Shown piece after piece: positions 32,261 to 43,229 of a stretch of 64,000 nt of DNA. Position 1 is the first letter of the stretch; every line of letters starts with the position of its first letter. The translations under genes were made by a program, and so were the position numbers. The notes beneath the pieces were generated by a model that saw only the letters and a program-made list of their open reading frames with translations, had not been told where the DNA came from and did not search any database. Origin of the DNA: Pachyseris speciosa (taxonomy: Eukaryota; Cnidaria; Anthozoa; Scleractinia; Pachyseridae). The stretch is from NCBI GenBank assembly GCA_016490735.1, contig JAEMWC010000553.1:378001-442000 (forward strand). The letters run 5' to 3'.

Positions 32261-35200
32261 TACTGCTAAAAAGTTAAATTTCCCAGGATTTTACGACTAA
32301 AACACATCAGTTGAGGTGAAGAACACGGACAGACATATAATTCATAAACCACAAAATGTCCTAGGCTGTTTAGAGAGAAAGGTTAGTTGTTGAAATGCTC
32401 TGATTGGATCACAGATAAACCTGCAAGTGAATAGTTTATCATCCTTACCATTTTATAATTTAGACGATGATCAATTTCGGCTAACTCTGTTTGAATTCAT
32501 GAATTGCAGTACTATTAATTTTGATTCTGATAGATTAGCTCAGTTAAAGTTTAATCCTTTGCTATGTGAGTCCTATAAAAATTTTAGTCTTTGTAAAGAC
32601 AATGATCCAGACATAAATTTTTATTTAGAACACAGTAGCTGTGAGTACTATACCGAAGATAGTTTTAACAACATGTTAGCCCGAAGAGCAAAGTCGCCTA
32701 AACTTAAACTGCAGTAGCCTTGAATCAGGCCTTTCTGTCCTCCATATGAACATTCGTAGTATATCTAATAGATTTGATAAGCTTTCAAATTTTCTAGGCC
32801 AACTTCGATTGAAACTTCCTATTGTTGGGATTTCTGAGACTTGGCTTGATGAATGTTATCATTTTTGCGACATCGCGGGTTACAATTTTTTGCATAAACC
32901 CAGAGTCACTCGCGTTGGTGGAGGTGTTGGCCTTTACATTGGTGAGCATTTGAATTACAAACAACGTCCTGATCTAGCGTTCCCTGTTGACGGAAGTGCT
33001 GAATCTTTGTTTGTTGAAATTAATAGGACAAAAGAAAAGAATGTAATTGTCGGCATTATTTATCGACCACCCGACTCACTGTTAAATGAATTTCTGTCTG
33101 ATTTGGACCTAGTACTGGGAAAAATTACCAAAGAAAATACGCTTGTATTTTTAATGGGTGACTGGAATTTAAATCTAATTAATCACCATTGCCATCAAGC
33201 CACAAGTGACTTCTTGGATTTGTTGTACTCTAGGATGCTTTTCCCACTCATTACACGTCCCACTAGAATTACGGCGAACAAAGCTTCACTGATAGATAAC
33301 ATTTTCACGAACGATCCACTTTGTCCTTCAATGAGTGGTCTTTTTCTCAATGACATATCTGACCATTTAACGATTTTATCACTTGTTTTGAATAATAATA
33401 GCACCAGTGACAAGGAAAAATACGTAATCTTTCGTGAAAAAAATGCGCATAATCTAAGTGCATTTAAAGATGACTTAGGTAGGATAAACTGGGCTGAAAT
33501 ACCTGGTTTAGATGATCCATCTTGCGCTTATAAAATCTTTATTGAAAAGTTTGTTTCAATTTATGATCGGTGTTTTCCACTCAAAAAAAAGAAAGTGAAG
33601 CGGTTCAATTCTCGTAAGCCTTGGTTTACTAAAGGTCTTGCTAATTCCGTTAAGAAGAAAAATATGTTGTATAAGTGTTTTCTTAATAACCCTAACTCTT
33701 CTAATGAAAATGCATACAAGTCTTACAAAAACAAACTCACCCATTCTCTTCGAGTTGCTAACCGTTTATATTATGAAAAACAAATTGAGAAACTAAAATC
33801 AAATGTTAAGCCATTTGGAAAGTTCTCAATGAAATTCTTAATAGAAATAAAGGTAAGCGTGGTCTACCATCCGTACTTAGGGCAGATTCTCGTGAAATTT
33901 CCGATCCAAAGGAAATAGCTAATCTTTTTTGTAAATATTTTAATAACATTGGCCCTAATTTAGCTAGCAAAATTCCTGCATCATTAAAGTCGCATAGTTC
34001 TTTTTTACCCCCCAGACTAGTCAATTCAATATTTCTTGAAGTTGCAAATGAGGAGGAAATTATTGAAATATGTCGTACTTGTCGTTCAGGTAATGCTGTA
34101 GGTCATGACAATATTTCTATGATCTTAATTAAAGATACTATTGATATAATAATCTCCCCTGTTACTAGCTTGATTAACTTATCCATCACCTCTGGTATTG
34201 TGCCAAATCAATCTAAAATTGCTCGAGTTATTCCTTTATTTAAATCTGGTGAACAGGATATATTTACAAATTACAGACCCGTGTCTGTTTTACCTGCATT
34301 CTCTAAAATTCTAGAGAGAGTCATGTACCATCGTCTTTTAAGGTTTCTCAATGTCTATAAAATTCTCTCTGATAATCAGTATGGTTTTCGCAAACATCAC
34401 TCCACTGCTTATGCTCTAGCTTGTTTGTATGACAAAATCTCTTCCGCTATTGAAAATAAGGAATATACAGTTGGTATTTTTATAGACTTGTCTAAAGCCT
34501 TTGACACCGCTGATCATCAAATATTAATTTCAAAACTAGAGCATTATGGTGTTCGAGGCACTGCACTTAGATGGTTTGAAAGCTATCTAAGCGATAGACA
34601 ACAATATGTGGAATTTAATGGTATTTGTTCGGATTCTTGCCAAATAAAGTGTGGGGTACCTCAGGGCTCTATACTAGGCCCCCTCCTCTTTCTGCTCTAT
34701 ATAAATGATCTGTGTAATGTGTCAAAGGTGGTGGACTTTATTCTTTTTGCTGATGACACTAACATATTTTTTTCTCACAAAGATTTTAATTTAATTTCTG
34801 AAACCCTAAATTCTGAAATGTGTAAATTAACACAGTGGTGTCGAGCTAATAAGCTGTCAATTAACTTTAAAAAATCGAATTTTATGGTTTTTAGACCACG
34901 CCAAAGGAGGCAAACACTTGATCTATCTATTCAAATTGACAACAATAAGATTGATTGTGTGAAAGAAACAGTATTTTTAGGTGTTATCCTTGATGAGCAT
35001 TTGTCATGGAAGCCTCACACTCTTAGTGTCTCTAGAAAAATATCAAAATCTATAGGCATTATTCATAAGTCAAGTTTTTGCCTTCCCAAAACTTCCTTAC
35101 ACTGTTTGTACTATAGTCTAGTTTACCCTTACTTAATATATTGTGTTTCAGTTTGGGGATCGACAAATCAGAGTAATTTAAATCGCGTTATTCTTCTGCA

Positions 35201-35861
35201 AAAGAAGATAATAAGAATAATATCTAAAGTTCCTTTCGATTCCCACACTGATGTTCTTTTCAAAGAAAAGGAGATTTTGAAATTCTCTGACATTTATTTT
35301 TACCAGATAGGTAAATTCATGTATCTATTCAAAAGAGGTTTACTTCCTAATTATTTTCGTGATATGTTTACTCTCGCAAGCCAGTTACATTCGCATTATA
35401 CTAGAAATTGCAACCTTTTTACATACCTCCCTGCCGAACTAATATTCGAAACTTTTCAATTCGGTTTCAAGGACCTAAGTTTTTCAACTCGTTAAGTCAT
35501 GAAATTCAAAACAGTGAAAGCATCCGTTTGTTTCGGAAAAGACTTAAAAAATTCCTTCTTTCTTAGGCAAATATACTCATTGTTGAGCTACTTACTTCTT
35601 CTTTCTTTTGTTTTTAAAATAATACATTTCATATTTCATGCTGTCCCCGTAATTCGTATGATGTGTCCTATATTGTCAGGAAGCCTATAGTTCATAAGCC
35701 CCCGGCTTCTATACAGGCTTTCTTGTCATTACCACCTTAAACATTTGTAGTCTATTGTCTTAAGTTTAAGTTATTATAAATTTCTTGTGTTTCGTATTTT
35801 CAAATTTTGTATTTTTATGTGGTTAATGGCAAAATAAATGGAAATGGAAATGGAAAATGGA
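32261..35861 (+). mobile_element. CR1/L2-like LINE, nearly full length
   Basis: A non-LTR retrotransposon with an apurinic-type endonuclease followed by a reverse transcriptase and a short 3' UTR ending in GGAAAT repeats (35837-35861), the sort of short-repeat tail these LINEs carry. The 5' boundary is set only by the end of unit U and is approximate. Confidence 0.75.
32427..35565 (+). pseudogene. LINE endonuclease/reverse transcriptase polyprotein, frameshifted
   Basis: Opens with 'LPFYNLDDDQFRLTLFEF' (32427-32717). A shift near 32715 leads into the endonuclease: 'MNIRSISNRFDKL', 'VGISETWLDE' (catalytic Glu), 'VGIIYRPPDS', 'FLMGDWNLNL', 'NDISDHLTIL' (Asp-His). A second frame break lies near 33820-33900. 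RT blocks follow: 'NYRPVSVLPAFSKILER', 'IDLSKAFDTADH' (first Asp), 'GVPQGSILGPLLF', and 'FILFADDTNIF' (Asp-Asp). The C-terminus changes frame near 35485 into 'NSLSHEIQN...LKKFLLS' and stops at 35565. All catalytic residues remain but three frame breaks are present. CR1/L2-type is inferred from the EN-RT order and motif style; Jockey-related clades are possible. Confidence 0.85.
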
Positions 35862-36810
35862 AAGATAAGATAAGATAAGAACTTTATTTTATCACGCTAG
35901 CCTATTTAACAATGTAAAAAAACAATAGCTGGTTTCCAGTAGGGGCGTGAGCTAAGTATAAAAATTTAAAATATCCTAAAATATACTAACAACCGTAATT
36001 AAAACTATTCGTGCATTTAATATAACCCTAAGTATAATAACTAAAATATACTAAATATAGTAACAACCATGATTAAAGCTATTCATTTAATTAAATATAA
36101 CCCTAGGAAAAATATTACTATATGATATTGTGTCTATAGGTTGAAATAAGCTTATCAAACGTAGCCAAAGTTTCACAATTACGTATTTCATTCGGTAAGG
36201 AATTCCAGACCCTAGCACTACTGTAGCTGAAACTCTTCTTTAAAAATTCAGTCTTTGGCAATGGATGGGCCAACTTATTATCGGCGTTCCTTAGATGATA
36301 ACTGTCGGCTGAGCACAAGTTCCTAAAGATATTTGAAAGCCTCGCTGGTGCCAAGTCATGGAGAACCTTAAACATTTGCCTAGCCTTAATACGAAATCTG
36401 CGTTCGCTTAGTCAACTCCATTCAAGATGGTGCAGGGCTAATTCAGACTGTCCAGCCTCGTTTTTGTAACGCATGATCACCCTAGCGCATCTGCTATGGA
36501 GTTTCTCAAGCCTTTGGGCTAGTACACTTCCTAATGAATCCCAAACCTCACAACAATAATAAAAGTGAGGCATAATTAGAGCATTATAAACTGAAACAAA
36601 TACATTTCAACTTCCAAAATCTCGAAGCCGCTTTAGAGCACTAATTCCTGTTGTAATCTTTTTAGTTATTTCTTCAATATGCTTGCTCCACGTAAGAGAT
36701 TCATCAATATACACTCCAAGTATTTTTGTATCTCTGACTCTTTTGATCGGATCACTCCCAATACATACATTTGGCTCCAAGGGAAGCTTAGTTAGTCTTG
36801 ATATTTCTCA
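35862..36810 (-). pseudogene. 5'-truncated second LINE, C-terminal RT fragment
   Basis: The minus-strand frame 36375-36118 reads 'MFKVLHDLAPARLSNIF' and 'FLKKSFSYSSARVWNSLP', the usual C-terminal region of CR1/L2-type RTs. Upstream, broken frames give 'ILGVYIDESLTWSKHI' (about 36720) and 'SVYNALIMPHFYY' (about 36580), the thumb region. The 3' tail is a (CTTAT)n run at 35862-35880 on the minus strand. It lies tail to tail against the GGAAAT tail of the other LINE. Confidence 0.8.
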
Positions 36811-37006
36811 ATAGATATTTCTCAACTCATCATCGCTGGTCAGAAGTTCGAGTTTTTCATCTCCGATTCTTTATTTTCTTTTTCGTATCTTCGCCTCGTT
36901 GTTGCATATGTTCATTTGAGTGTGATTAGAAGGACTAGAAGTCAGAATTCCTGAATCGTTTGTTTATCACTGTCAAACTCGAAGGAATCATTTGATTTCT
37001 TTGAAC

Positions 37007-37248
37007 CAAGGCGCGTTTCTCAAAACTCCCGAAAACGTTTCAGGTCCGAAAAAGTATTTTACGTACATTAGGTTCACTACCAGAAACTCTGTTTCTAATT
37101 TTTGCAATGATCATTTAAGAAAGCACGCAAGAAAACTGGGAATACATTGGGCTAGTTTGTTCAAAAAGCCAATACCAAGCGCGGATATAAAACCAACTTG
37201 AAAAATACTTTTCGGGCTTGAAATGGTTTCTGGAGTTTTGAGAAACGC
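37007..37248. mobile_element. Foldback MITE
   Basis: 'gcgcgtttctcaaaactcc' at about 37011 and its inverse 'ggagttttgagaaacgcac' at about 37230, extended inward by 'tccgaaaaagtatttt' / 'aaaatacttttcggg'. No clear target duplication and no coding. Confidence 0.7.
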
Positions 37249-37329
37249 ACGCCTGTATCTTTCAATTGCAACAAGTTTCTGTCAATGAAGTTAAAATATA
37301 TTGACTGATCATTTGAGCATCACTGACAT

Positions 37330-37760
37330 TAATAGTAAACTTTGCGTGGAATTTATTCGAAACAAGAGGCTACAATCAGCCTAAACTCGGGCTTGCAAAA
37401 AACAGTATTGTATCCCTAATTTAGCGCTAAACAAAAGAATAGAGAGAAGTCTGTCTTTCTTACATCGGACGCATAGTGCTTAGCTTGTGTTGGAGTCTAT
37501 TTCTTTCGAACGCTATCAAAATATATCTCTCTAAAATCACAAAATTGCTTTACAGCTCAACCATTGAGAACAATAATTATAACACTTGTGAAAAAAATTT
37601 CTAAAAGAAGAACAAAAAGAGAAACAAAAAAAAACGAAAACAAAGAAAAAACGCGTGCAATATATGTCACTAATGGTATCGAACCCAGGTTACCTGCGTC
37701 AGAGGCAGGAACAATGACCTCTAAGCTGCGCCGAACAACAAACGGCAGATAGAAATCACA
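37330..37760. repeat. Copy of the FN3-intron repeat with tRNA-Gln-like segment
   Basis: Resembles 46580-46930 and 48400-48650 ('gaggctacaatcagcctaaactcggg', 'aattgctttacag.tca.ccattga'). On the minus strand 37745-37675 has a tRNA-like form: a stem CCTGC/GCAGG around loop CTCTGAC (anticodon CTG, Gln) and a 'GGTTCGATACC' T-arm. It lacks good acceptor-stem pairing and looks like a degenerate tRNA-derived repeat rather than a working tRNA gene. Confidence 0.55.
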
Positions 37761-37888
37761 GTATCTTGGTTTCCTTTTTAATTCTCGACGAAATAACTCC
37801 CTAGATATCTTACAAATCTTGCTGAAACTCTCACAGGAAAATACTCGCTACTTGCTTGTCCCGTCCGGATCTAACATGCTCGCACATG

Positions 37889-39830
37889 TTCGCTACCTTA
37901 TATGGTAGTGTTATCAAACGTCACAAAACTATGAGGGGTATGGTCGGTAAAAACTCTCGTATACAACTCCCCTAAAAATTGTAGCTCGCAATTTTTACAG
38001 TTAACTTTAACTAGAACTAGTTCGATTTGCTTAATGACAGTCCAGTTTATTTAAACACAGTTCAGTCTTAATTCTCTTCTGCTAGCAATTGCTCTGCAAT
38101 TCTCTAAGCAGCCCTACGAGCTGCAGTTCGTCTTGGTCTCTGGGCTCCTGGATCAGCTTCATCTTTCCTCCCCTCTTGTGGTTGGTCAACATTTTCTACT
38201 TCTCTGATCTCCAAGGGGCAAACTAGCTGAAGTGGTCGCTCCATAGTATATCTCCTGTGTAACAATGTCACTCCTCTGACGACGCCATCTTTGCCTTTGA
38301 TAAGACGCACCACTTTACCCCTTTTCCATTCCCACGGTTCTTTTCGTCTCCAATGATGAGCACGATTTCACCCACTTGAGGCGTGGCTCCTTAATACCTT
38401 AAGTCTGTGACTCTTCATTAAGCTATGGACATACTCCCTTTTCCAGCGTGTCCATGCATTAGCCTTAGCCTCTTCCAATCGTTTGGTCATCCTTGTTAGC
38501 TTTTCCGCGTCTGAGCCTTCAGTGTCTTCTACTGCATACACATCTTGTCCCCACAGAATCATGTTCGGCGTAAGCAGTGTCTCTTCTTCTCCCTCTGTTT
38601 CAAAGTATGTCAAGGGACGATTATCAAGATTTCTTTCAATGTCCATGATGACTGATTCAAATGCTTCATAGGAAAGATGTGACCACCCTAAGGTCTTGTA
38701 CATGGTGTTCTTAATCTCCTTGATCAGTCTCTCATAGATTCCTTCCCACCAGGGTGACTTTGAAAGGTTAAACTGCCAACGGATGTTCTCACGTGGTAGA
38801 TAATTCTGCAGCTTCTCGCTTTTCCTGCCTGTCTTGATCCAATCTGCTGTGGCCTTAAACACCTTGGCATTATAAGAGATGATGATGCGAGGTCTTGTTC
38901 AACGCGAGATAAAAGCATTAAGCTTGCTCTTGAATTCTTCTCCAGTTTGGGTCCTTGCAACTTGTAAATGGATTGCTCTGGAGCTGGCACAGGTCAAATA
39001 ATAACATAGCACTTTCCTTCTTCTTTCTTGCCGACCTTGTAGATGAACGGTCCGGCAAAGTCTACCCCGGTCTGCTCCCCTCCGTTCTATATTCTGGCAA
39101 AGCGCTAGTTGACGGTACTCCATATGGTTTTGTGGAGAACTCCTTGCAGACGTTGTACTTCTTAATCACCTTCTTGACTTTCGCTCTCAACTTCGGTATC
39201 CACCGGTTCTCCCTCACGCTCGCCATCGTATTCGTAATACCAAGATGCATGACCTGATTGTGGATGTGAAGGATAAGCTTCTCTGCAAGTGGTCCTCCCG
39301 GAAGGTAAATTGGCCTGTATCCTTTAATTCTGCCTTCACACTTAAGAACACCTGTATGTTCATCCTTGTCTAGATTCCATCCCGGGGACCGTAGACACAT
39401 TTCGTCTGCTTTCTGTACTCGCTTCACCCAGCAGTTACTTGCAGTGGTGATTTCTTGGGTTACTAAAGGACCTGACGTTTTGTTTATTTTTTTTCCTCCT
39501 TGCTCTGCAGTTGCTGATGAACGTTAACACCCATGCTGTTACTCTCATTGTCCGCCAGTACGTACGCCTTTCCAGCAACGCATCCCAGTCATCCAACTTG
39601 TGCTCTTGTGTGCGAAGAACTGCTTCTTGGGTGGGCTTGCACTCCTTTTCTGACTCTTCGGTGCACTTCAGCTTTGGCTGGTGAGGCCACTCTCTTTTTT
39701 CCAAGAGCCACTCCGGACCAACAAACCACTTTCCTCTCTCCATCTTCGCAATGGTTATGTTCGTTACCTTATATGGTAGTGCTATCAAACGACACAAAAC
39801 TATAAGGGGTATGGTCGGTAAAAACTCTCG
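37889..39830 (-). mobile_element. Internally deleted BEL/Pao element remnant
   Basis: A 74-bp direct repeat ('gttcgYtaccttatatggtag' through 'gtcggtaaaaactctcgt') lies at 37889-37962 and 39757-39830, probably remnants of LTRs. Between them, on the minus strand, is the second half of a BEL/Pao pol. Gag, protease and RT are missing. Confidence 0.7.
38104..39797 (-). pseudogene. BEL/Pao pol C-terminal half: integrase and DUF5641-type tail
   Basis: Order on the minus strand: 'WFVGPEWLLEKREWP' (39797-39435), the connector before the integrase; the zinc-binding part with 'LILHIHNQVMHLGITNTMA' and '...YNVCKEFSTKPY' (39427-39062); 'GVDFAGPF'-like region in broken frames around 39050; then 'WQFNLSKSPWWEGIYERLIKEIK' (38862-38368), the end of the integrase core with the Glu region. 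The tail '[17 protein letters not shown]' (38313-38104) is the DUF5641-type C-terminus of BEL integrases. Several frameshifts; non-functional. Confidence 0.8.
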
Positions 39831-40060
39831 TGCAAGGCCTCAGAGGCTCATCATAATGTAATACGATAAAAATAGTGTGTTGATTCCCAAAAAACTAAGC
39901 ACACTTGTTTTCGCTTCAATGGATAATTGTTTGAGAAAGGAAACGCTTATCAAACGATGTAGGATTTTTTCGCATAAACGTTAATGGAGTCTCGGTGAAA
40001 TGTGAGGAGAAAAATAATCAGCAGAGTGAAACTGTTTAGAAATACGTCAATCCAGGGTCA

Positions 40061-40960
40061 TTTGAAACACAAGAAAGGAACGTTTCTACGGTCAGTTTCA
40101 AGTCACGCAAGTAAAAACTAATCGCTTATCATTCCAAAACTAATGTCCAAAAATTGAGATATTGTGGAAAAATAGTAAATAAACTACCTGCCAAAGTCTC
40201 AGGGGTGTGTGATATCTCGTACTTGAGTTATTCAACAAAATGTACATCTCAATGAAGCGGACACAGGGAAACATGGCAGTCCATCTGGAATTAACTTTGG
40301 TCATGTTAAAAGCTTTCGTCTCGCAGTTGAACTCGCAATTGTTCGTATAGACACTTCTCTCAACATATTAGTTGTTCAGACTTCAAAGACACAAGGTGAA
40401 TCGACGTTTTCCGATATGTGACAACAGGCATATGATGTTGTGATTTGTTATTTTTAGCTTTAGCGCTTGCGTAGAAATGCCAGATGTGAGCTTTGTGGAG
40501 AAACTCGACGTGGACGGCAAAGAAGAATAAAAAGAAGAAAGGACGGCATTTTCAAACTCGGGCGCTCTTCGAAGCCTGAGTCAAAAGGTAGTCAATGAAG
40601 ATAAGAAATTTGTAGACCTTTTCCACCATACAATGAATGTTCCCTTAGACTTCACACACTTTAAACCATTCTTTGGCTTCTTTCAACTAAATCAAAACCT
40701 TTAGAGTCCTTGCAAAGCTTAATTTAGAAGACTTGTTTAAGCTGGTTCCCAGAATTGCTGCTCAGCACTTTAAGATTGTTTCAAATCTAGTGAGTTGTTT
40801 AAAGCACTTTCGCAATAAAAACAACGATTGTTAAGAATGAGACTAAATGTGCATTTTCATTTGTAACCCAGGGGTTTTGGCCATTAACTGTCGCTAGTTC
40901 ACTGAGCTTGCTCCAGAAGGGGCAGTCCCCAAAACAGCTGAAGGTCATAGAATGGCCAGT
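40061..40960. other. Dispersed repeat sequence without gene
   Basis: 40300-40560 is related in inverse to 51515-51790 ('ttgttcagacttcaaagacacaaggtgaatc', 'cgcttgc.tagaaa.gccag...gtgagctt', 'gaaactcgacg'). The shared part can be read as 'RIDTS(L/F)N(I/L)LVVQTSKT' on one strand, but with no start or splice evidence that I trust. Confidence 0.5.
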
Positions 40961-41137
40961 GGCCGGTCTTGGCCAGGCCAGGCCAGTCTGGCTAGACATC
41001 AGGCCGGTTTTTCAGTGATGACGGCTCTCACTCATTTCAGTGATGAGGCCAGCCACTCACTAGCATTTTTCGCCATTAGAATTTTTGAAAAATGTTAATT
41101 TTGGGCCGGCCCATGCAGGCCTCTTTTTTTGCACGGG
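40961..41137. mobile_element. Right end of the 31-kb interval
   Basis: Ends in 'tttttttgcacggg' (41124-41137), inverse of 10051-10064, preceded by GGCC/CCAGGCC-rich sequence as at the left end. Five bases later (41143) the sequence resumes the paralog of 47538. Confidence 0.6.
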
Positions 41138-41246
41138 TAAATGGATTTAAGTGTCCCATCTACTAAATTTCATGTACTCAACACCCAAGCAATGATTTGA
41201 GTAAAATAATTCAGTTTGTCCAGTAAGATTATTAACAATCTGTTAC

Positions 41247-41552
41247 CATCTTCCTTTGTCCTTAGAATTATAGACGAGCTCTTGGGTCCATCTCCAGCTA
41301 GAGTGTAAGCTAGAACTTGAAATTCATACTCTGTGTATTTTTCAAGCTCACTCACGTTGGTCACAGGGTTTGCTGAGCCGTCAATTGTCAGTATGGTTGG
41401 GCGGTTCTTGCTAACACCTCGCTGTTTGTAAAACAGTTTAAATCCTGTGATGTTTCCATTTCTGGCATGTTCTGGTGGTGGCTGCCAAGATGCAGTCACA
41501 CTGGTAGATGTTTGTGCAGTCACATTAAAGCTGGTTAGAGCCTGAGAGGGAA
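41247..41552 (-). CDS. FN3-domain exon (duplicate A)
   Basis: A 306-bp phase 1-1 exon: acceptor GCAG ends at 41553, donor GTAAC begins at 41246. It reads 'VPSQALTSFNVTAQTSTSVT' to 'RTKEDG'. B-strand Trp (TASWQPPPE) and tyrosine-corner 'YTEYEFQVLAYT' are present. It is about 95% identical in protein to the exon at 47642-47947 (changes such as FYKQ/FYTQ, YEFQ/YEYQ, LAGDG/LVGDG), the product of a tandem exon duplication. Neighbouring exons share the VPS...KEDG borders, so extra copies can be spliced without changing frame. Confidence 0.88.
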
Positions 41553-42044
41553 CTGCGATAAACAAAATAATGTCCAGTTAAACATCTACAACCATGGACA
41601 AAAGTAGTGGAGACACTACGCGAAAAGAACACTTTTTGTTGAGCATGTGATTTTTCCAGTCTACTCTTGTCATATTTCGCCCCCTCCTCCCATTTCAATG
41701 TTGTAGCCACGGGACAGTGTCCACAAAGCCTGTGTTTCAACATTGAAAGGGTGGAGGGAGGTTCCCTATCGATGAAAAGAATTTTTCATTTTCAATTAAC
41801 TTAGGGCGCTGATAAAGGGCGTGTGTTTGGCAGAAATGTCTCAACACTTTTGTCAATGGTTGTCGGAGTGAGAGTCTATTAGCGTTAACAATCGTAAGGT
41901 GTTTTTATAGGCAAGGGGAAAAGTATTTGGATGCAATGTCAATAAATGTGGATACGGTTGCATTTTATGGACTCAGTCAATTTGAATGCAAATAATATGT
42001 TGTCGGGTAAGTATTTCATGCCTTGCCTGGCGTGGTGATTTTGT

Positions 42045-42690
42045 TTGGTAGTATATATATGTCCGTTAAAAGTTGCCATGGACTTGCTACAGGCCTATAA
42101 TAGTAACAGCTCCAGCTCCTCTGAAGATGAATGCTTAACAGAAAAAGAATTTCGCAGCATATACTTAACAACTTATAGTCAGGCGGATCTTGTAAAATTT
42201 CCAACTCGCGAAGAATTTGCACTATCATGGAGGAGTCCTTTTCAACAGGCGCGGCAAAAGTTGTTCAGTGGGTGTGTTGTCGTGATAAACATAGCAGAAG
42301 CAGAGAGCATTATCATTTAGCAATTAAACTTGACAGAAAGCAGCGGTGGATGATGTCCAAACGCTATTTGCATAGGCACCACGGTACCACAGTGCATCAC
42401 TCGAGTCGCCATCACAATTACTACAGCACTTGGTTGTATGTGACTAAGTCAGATCGCAAGTATTAGCAGAGCACATGGTACCCAGATCTACGTAACCAGG
42501 GAGAACCGCAAACTGATCCTCCCAGCAGAAGCCGTAGACAAAGTACTAGGAGATTGGAAAGCACACAACATGACAGGGATGGAGATAGCAGTGAAAACAG
42601 TTCTGATGGGAGAATGTTTAAAACAGTAAAAGAAAGGAAAAAACCGTGTTTGTCGGCCTTCGAAGTGTCTGAAATTATTGTTGAGGGTGG
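42045..42690 (+). pseudogene. Fragment of a Rep/HUH-like transposon protein
   Basis: 'MDLLQAYNSNSSSSSEDE' and 'YLTTYSQADLVKFPTREEF' begin in one frame (from ATG 42078); a shift near 42226 leads to 'STGAAKVVQWVCCRDKH', 'HYHLAIKLDRKQRW', 'HHGTTVHHSS' and 'NYYSTWLYVTKSD'. After one stop (about 42464) it continues to 'LSAFEVSEIIVE' and ends in a GT/G repeat. HYH, together with a downstream YVTK, resembles motifs II and III of HUH nucleases in Rep proteins. I remember this arrangement from uncharacterised cnidarian proteins linked to mobile DNA. The functional reading is inference; the helicase half expected of a Rep is absent. Confidence 0.4.
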
Positions 42691-42691
42691 T

Positions 42692-42722
<31 letters not shown>
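42691..42722. repeat. GT microsatellite plus poly-G
   Basis: (GT)n running into about 18 consecutive G, interrupting the Rep-like reading frame. Confidence 0.95.
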
Positions 42723-43229
42723 TAGCACTTCCAGAAAAAGTGGATGTGGGTGTGCGGCCAGCTTCCGTAAACCCTTACCCCGTTTAAGAGCAAAATCTGT
42801 GATTTTCCCTACCCTCTTTCAGACCTGACCGTAAATTCGCTACTCTATTTCACGTACACGGTTGGCGTAAAAAGAATTTGAGAAGGGCTTTTGTTGATGG
42901 TATTATCCCCAAATTCTTCCAAAAAAAGGACATGATGCAGGAATAGAGAGCAGTCAAACGGAAATAGTCAAAATTGATACCCTATTTCAGAGTGAATGGG
43001 CTAAAAAAACCCATGCCTTTAGGGCCCCACATACCAATATAGCCCATAAAAGGGAGTACCCCCCTTGAAATGCCGAGTTTTTGTTCAGTAACAGCGGAAC
43101 GTGTTTACAGTCAAGCGCCTTCACTGATTGTCATTGTCTCTCATGTGGATAAAGCGTTACCATTAAGATGCAAAACAACCATTGTTAATTTAGTGACTTG
43201 AAAGGGGAATTGGAAAAAATTCATTCAAC

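Noticed and set aside
37675..37745. Functional tRNA-Gln gene
   Set aside because: Anticodon-loop and T-arm are suggestive, but the acceptor stem does not pair and the copy lies in a decayed dispersed repeat.
10051..41137. One intact 31-kb giant transposon
   Set aside because: Ends are diverged, no matching target duplication was found (cccatctt versus taaatgga), no transposase spans it, and it contains pieces of the host intron repeat.
42488..42793. Minus-strand frame with Pro/His/Thr run
   Set aside because: Generated by the GT/G microsatellite on the opposite strand.
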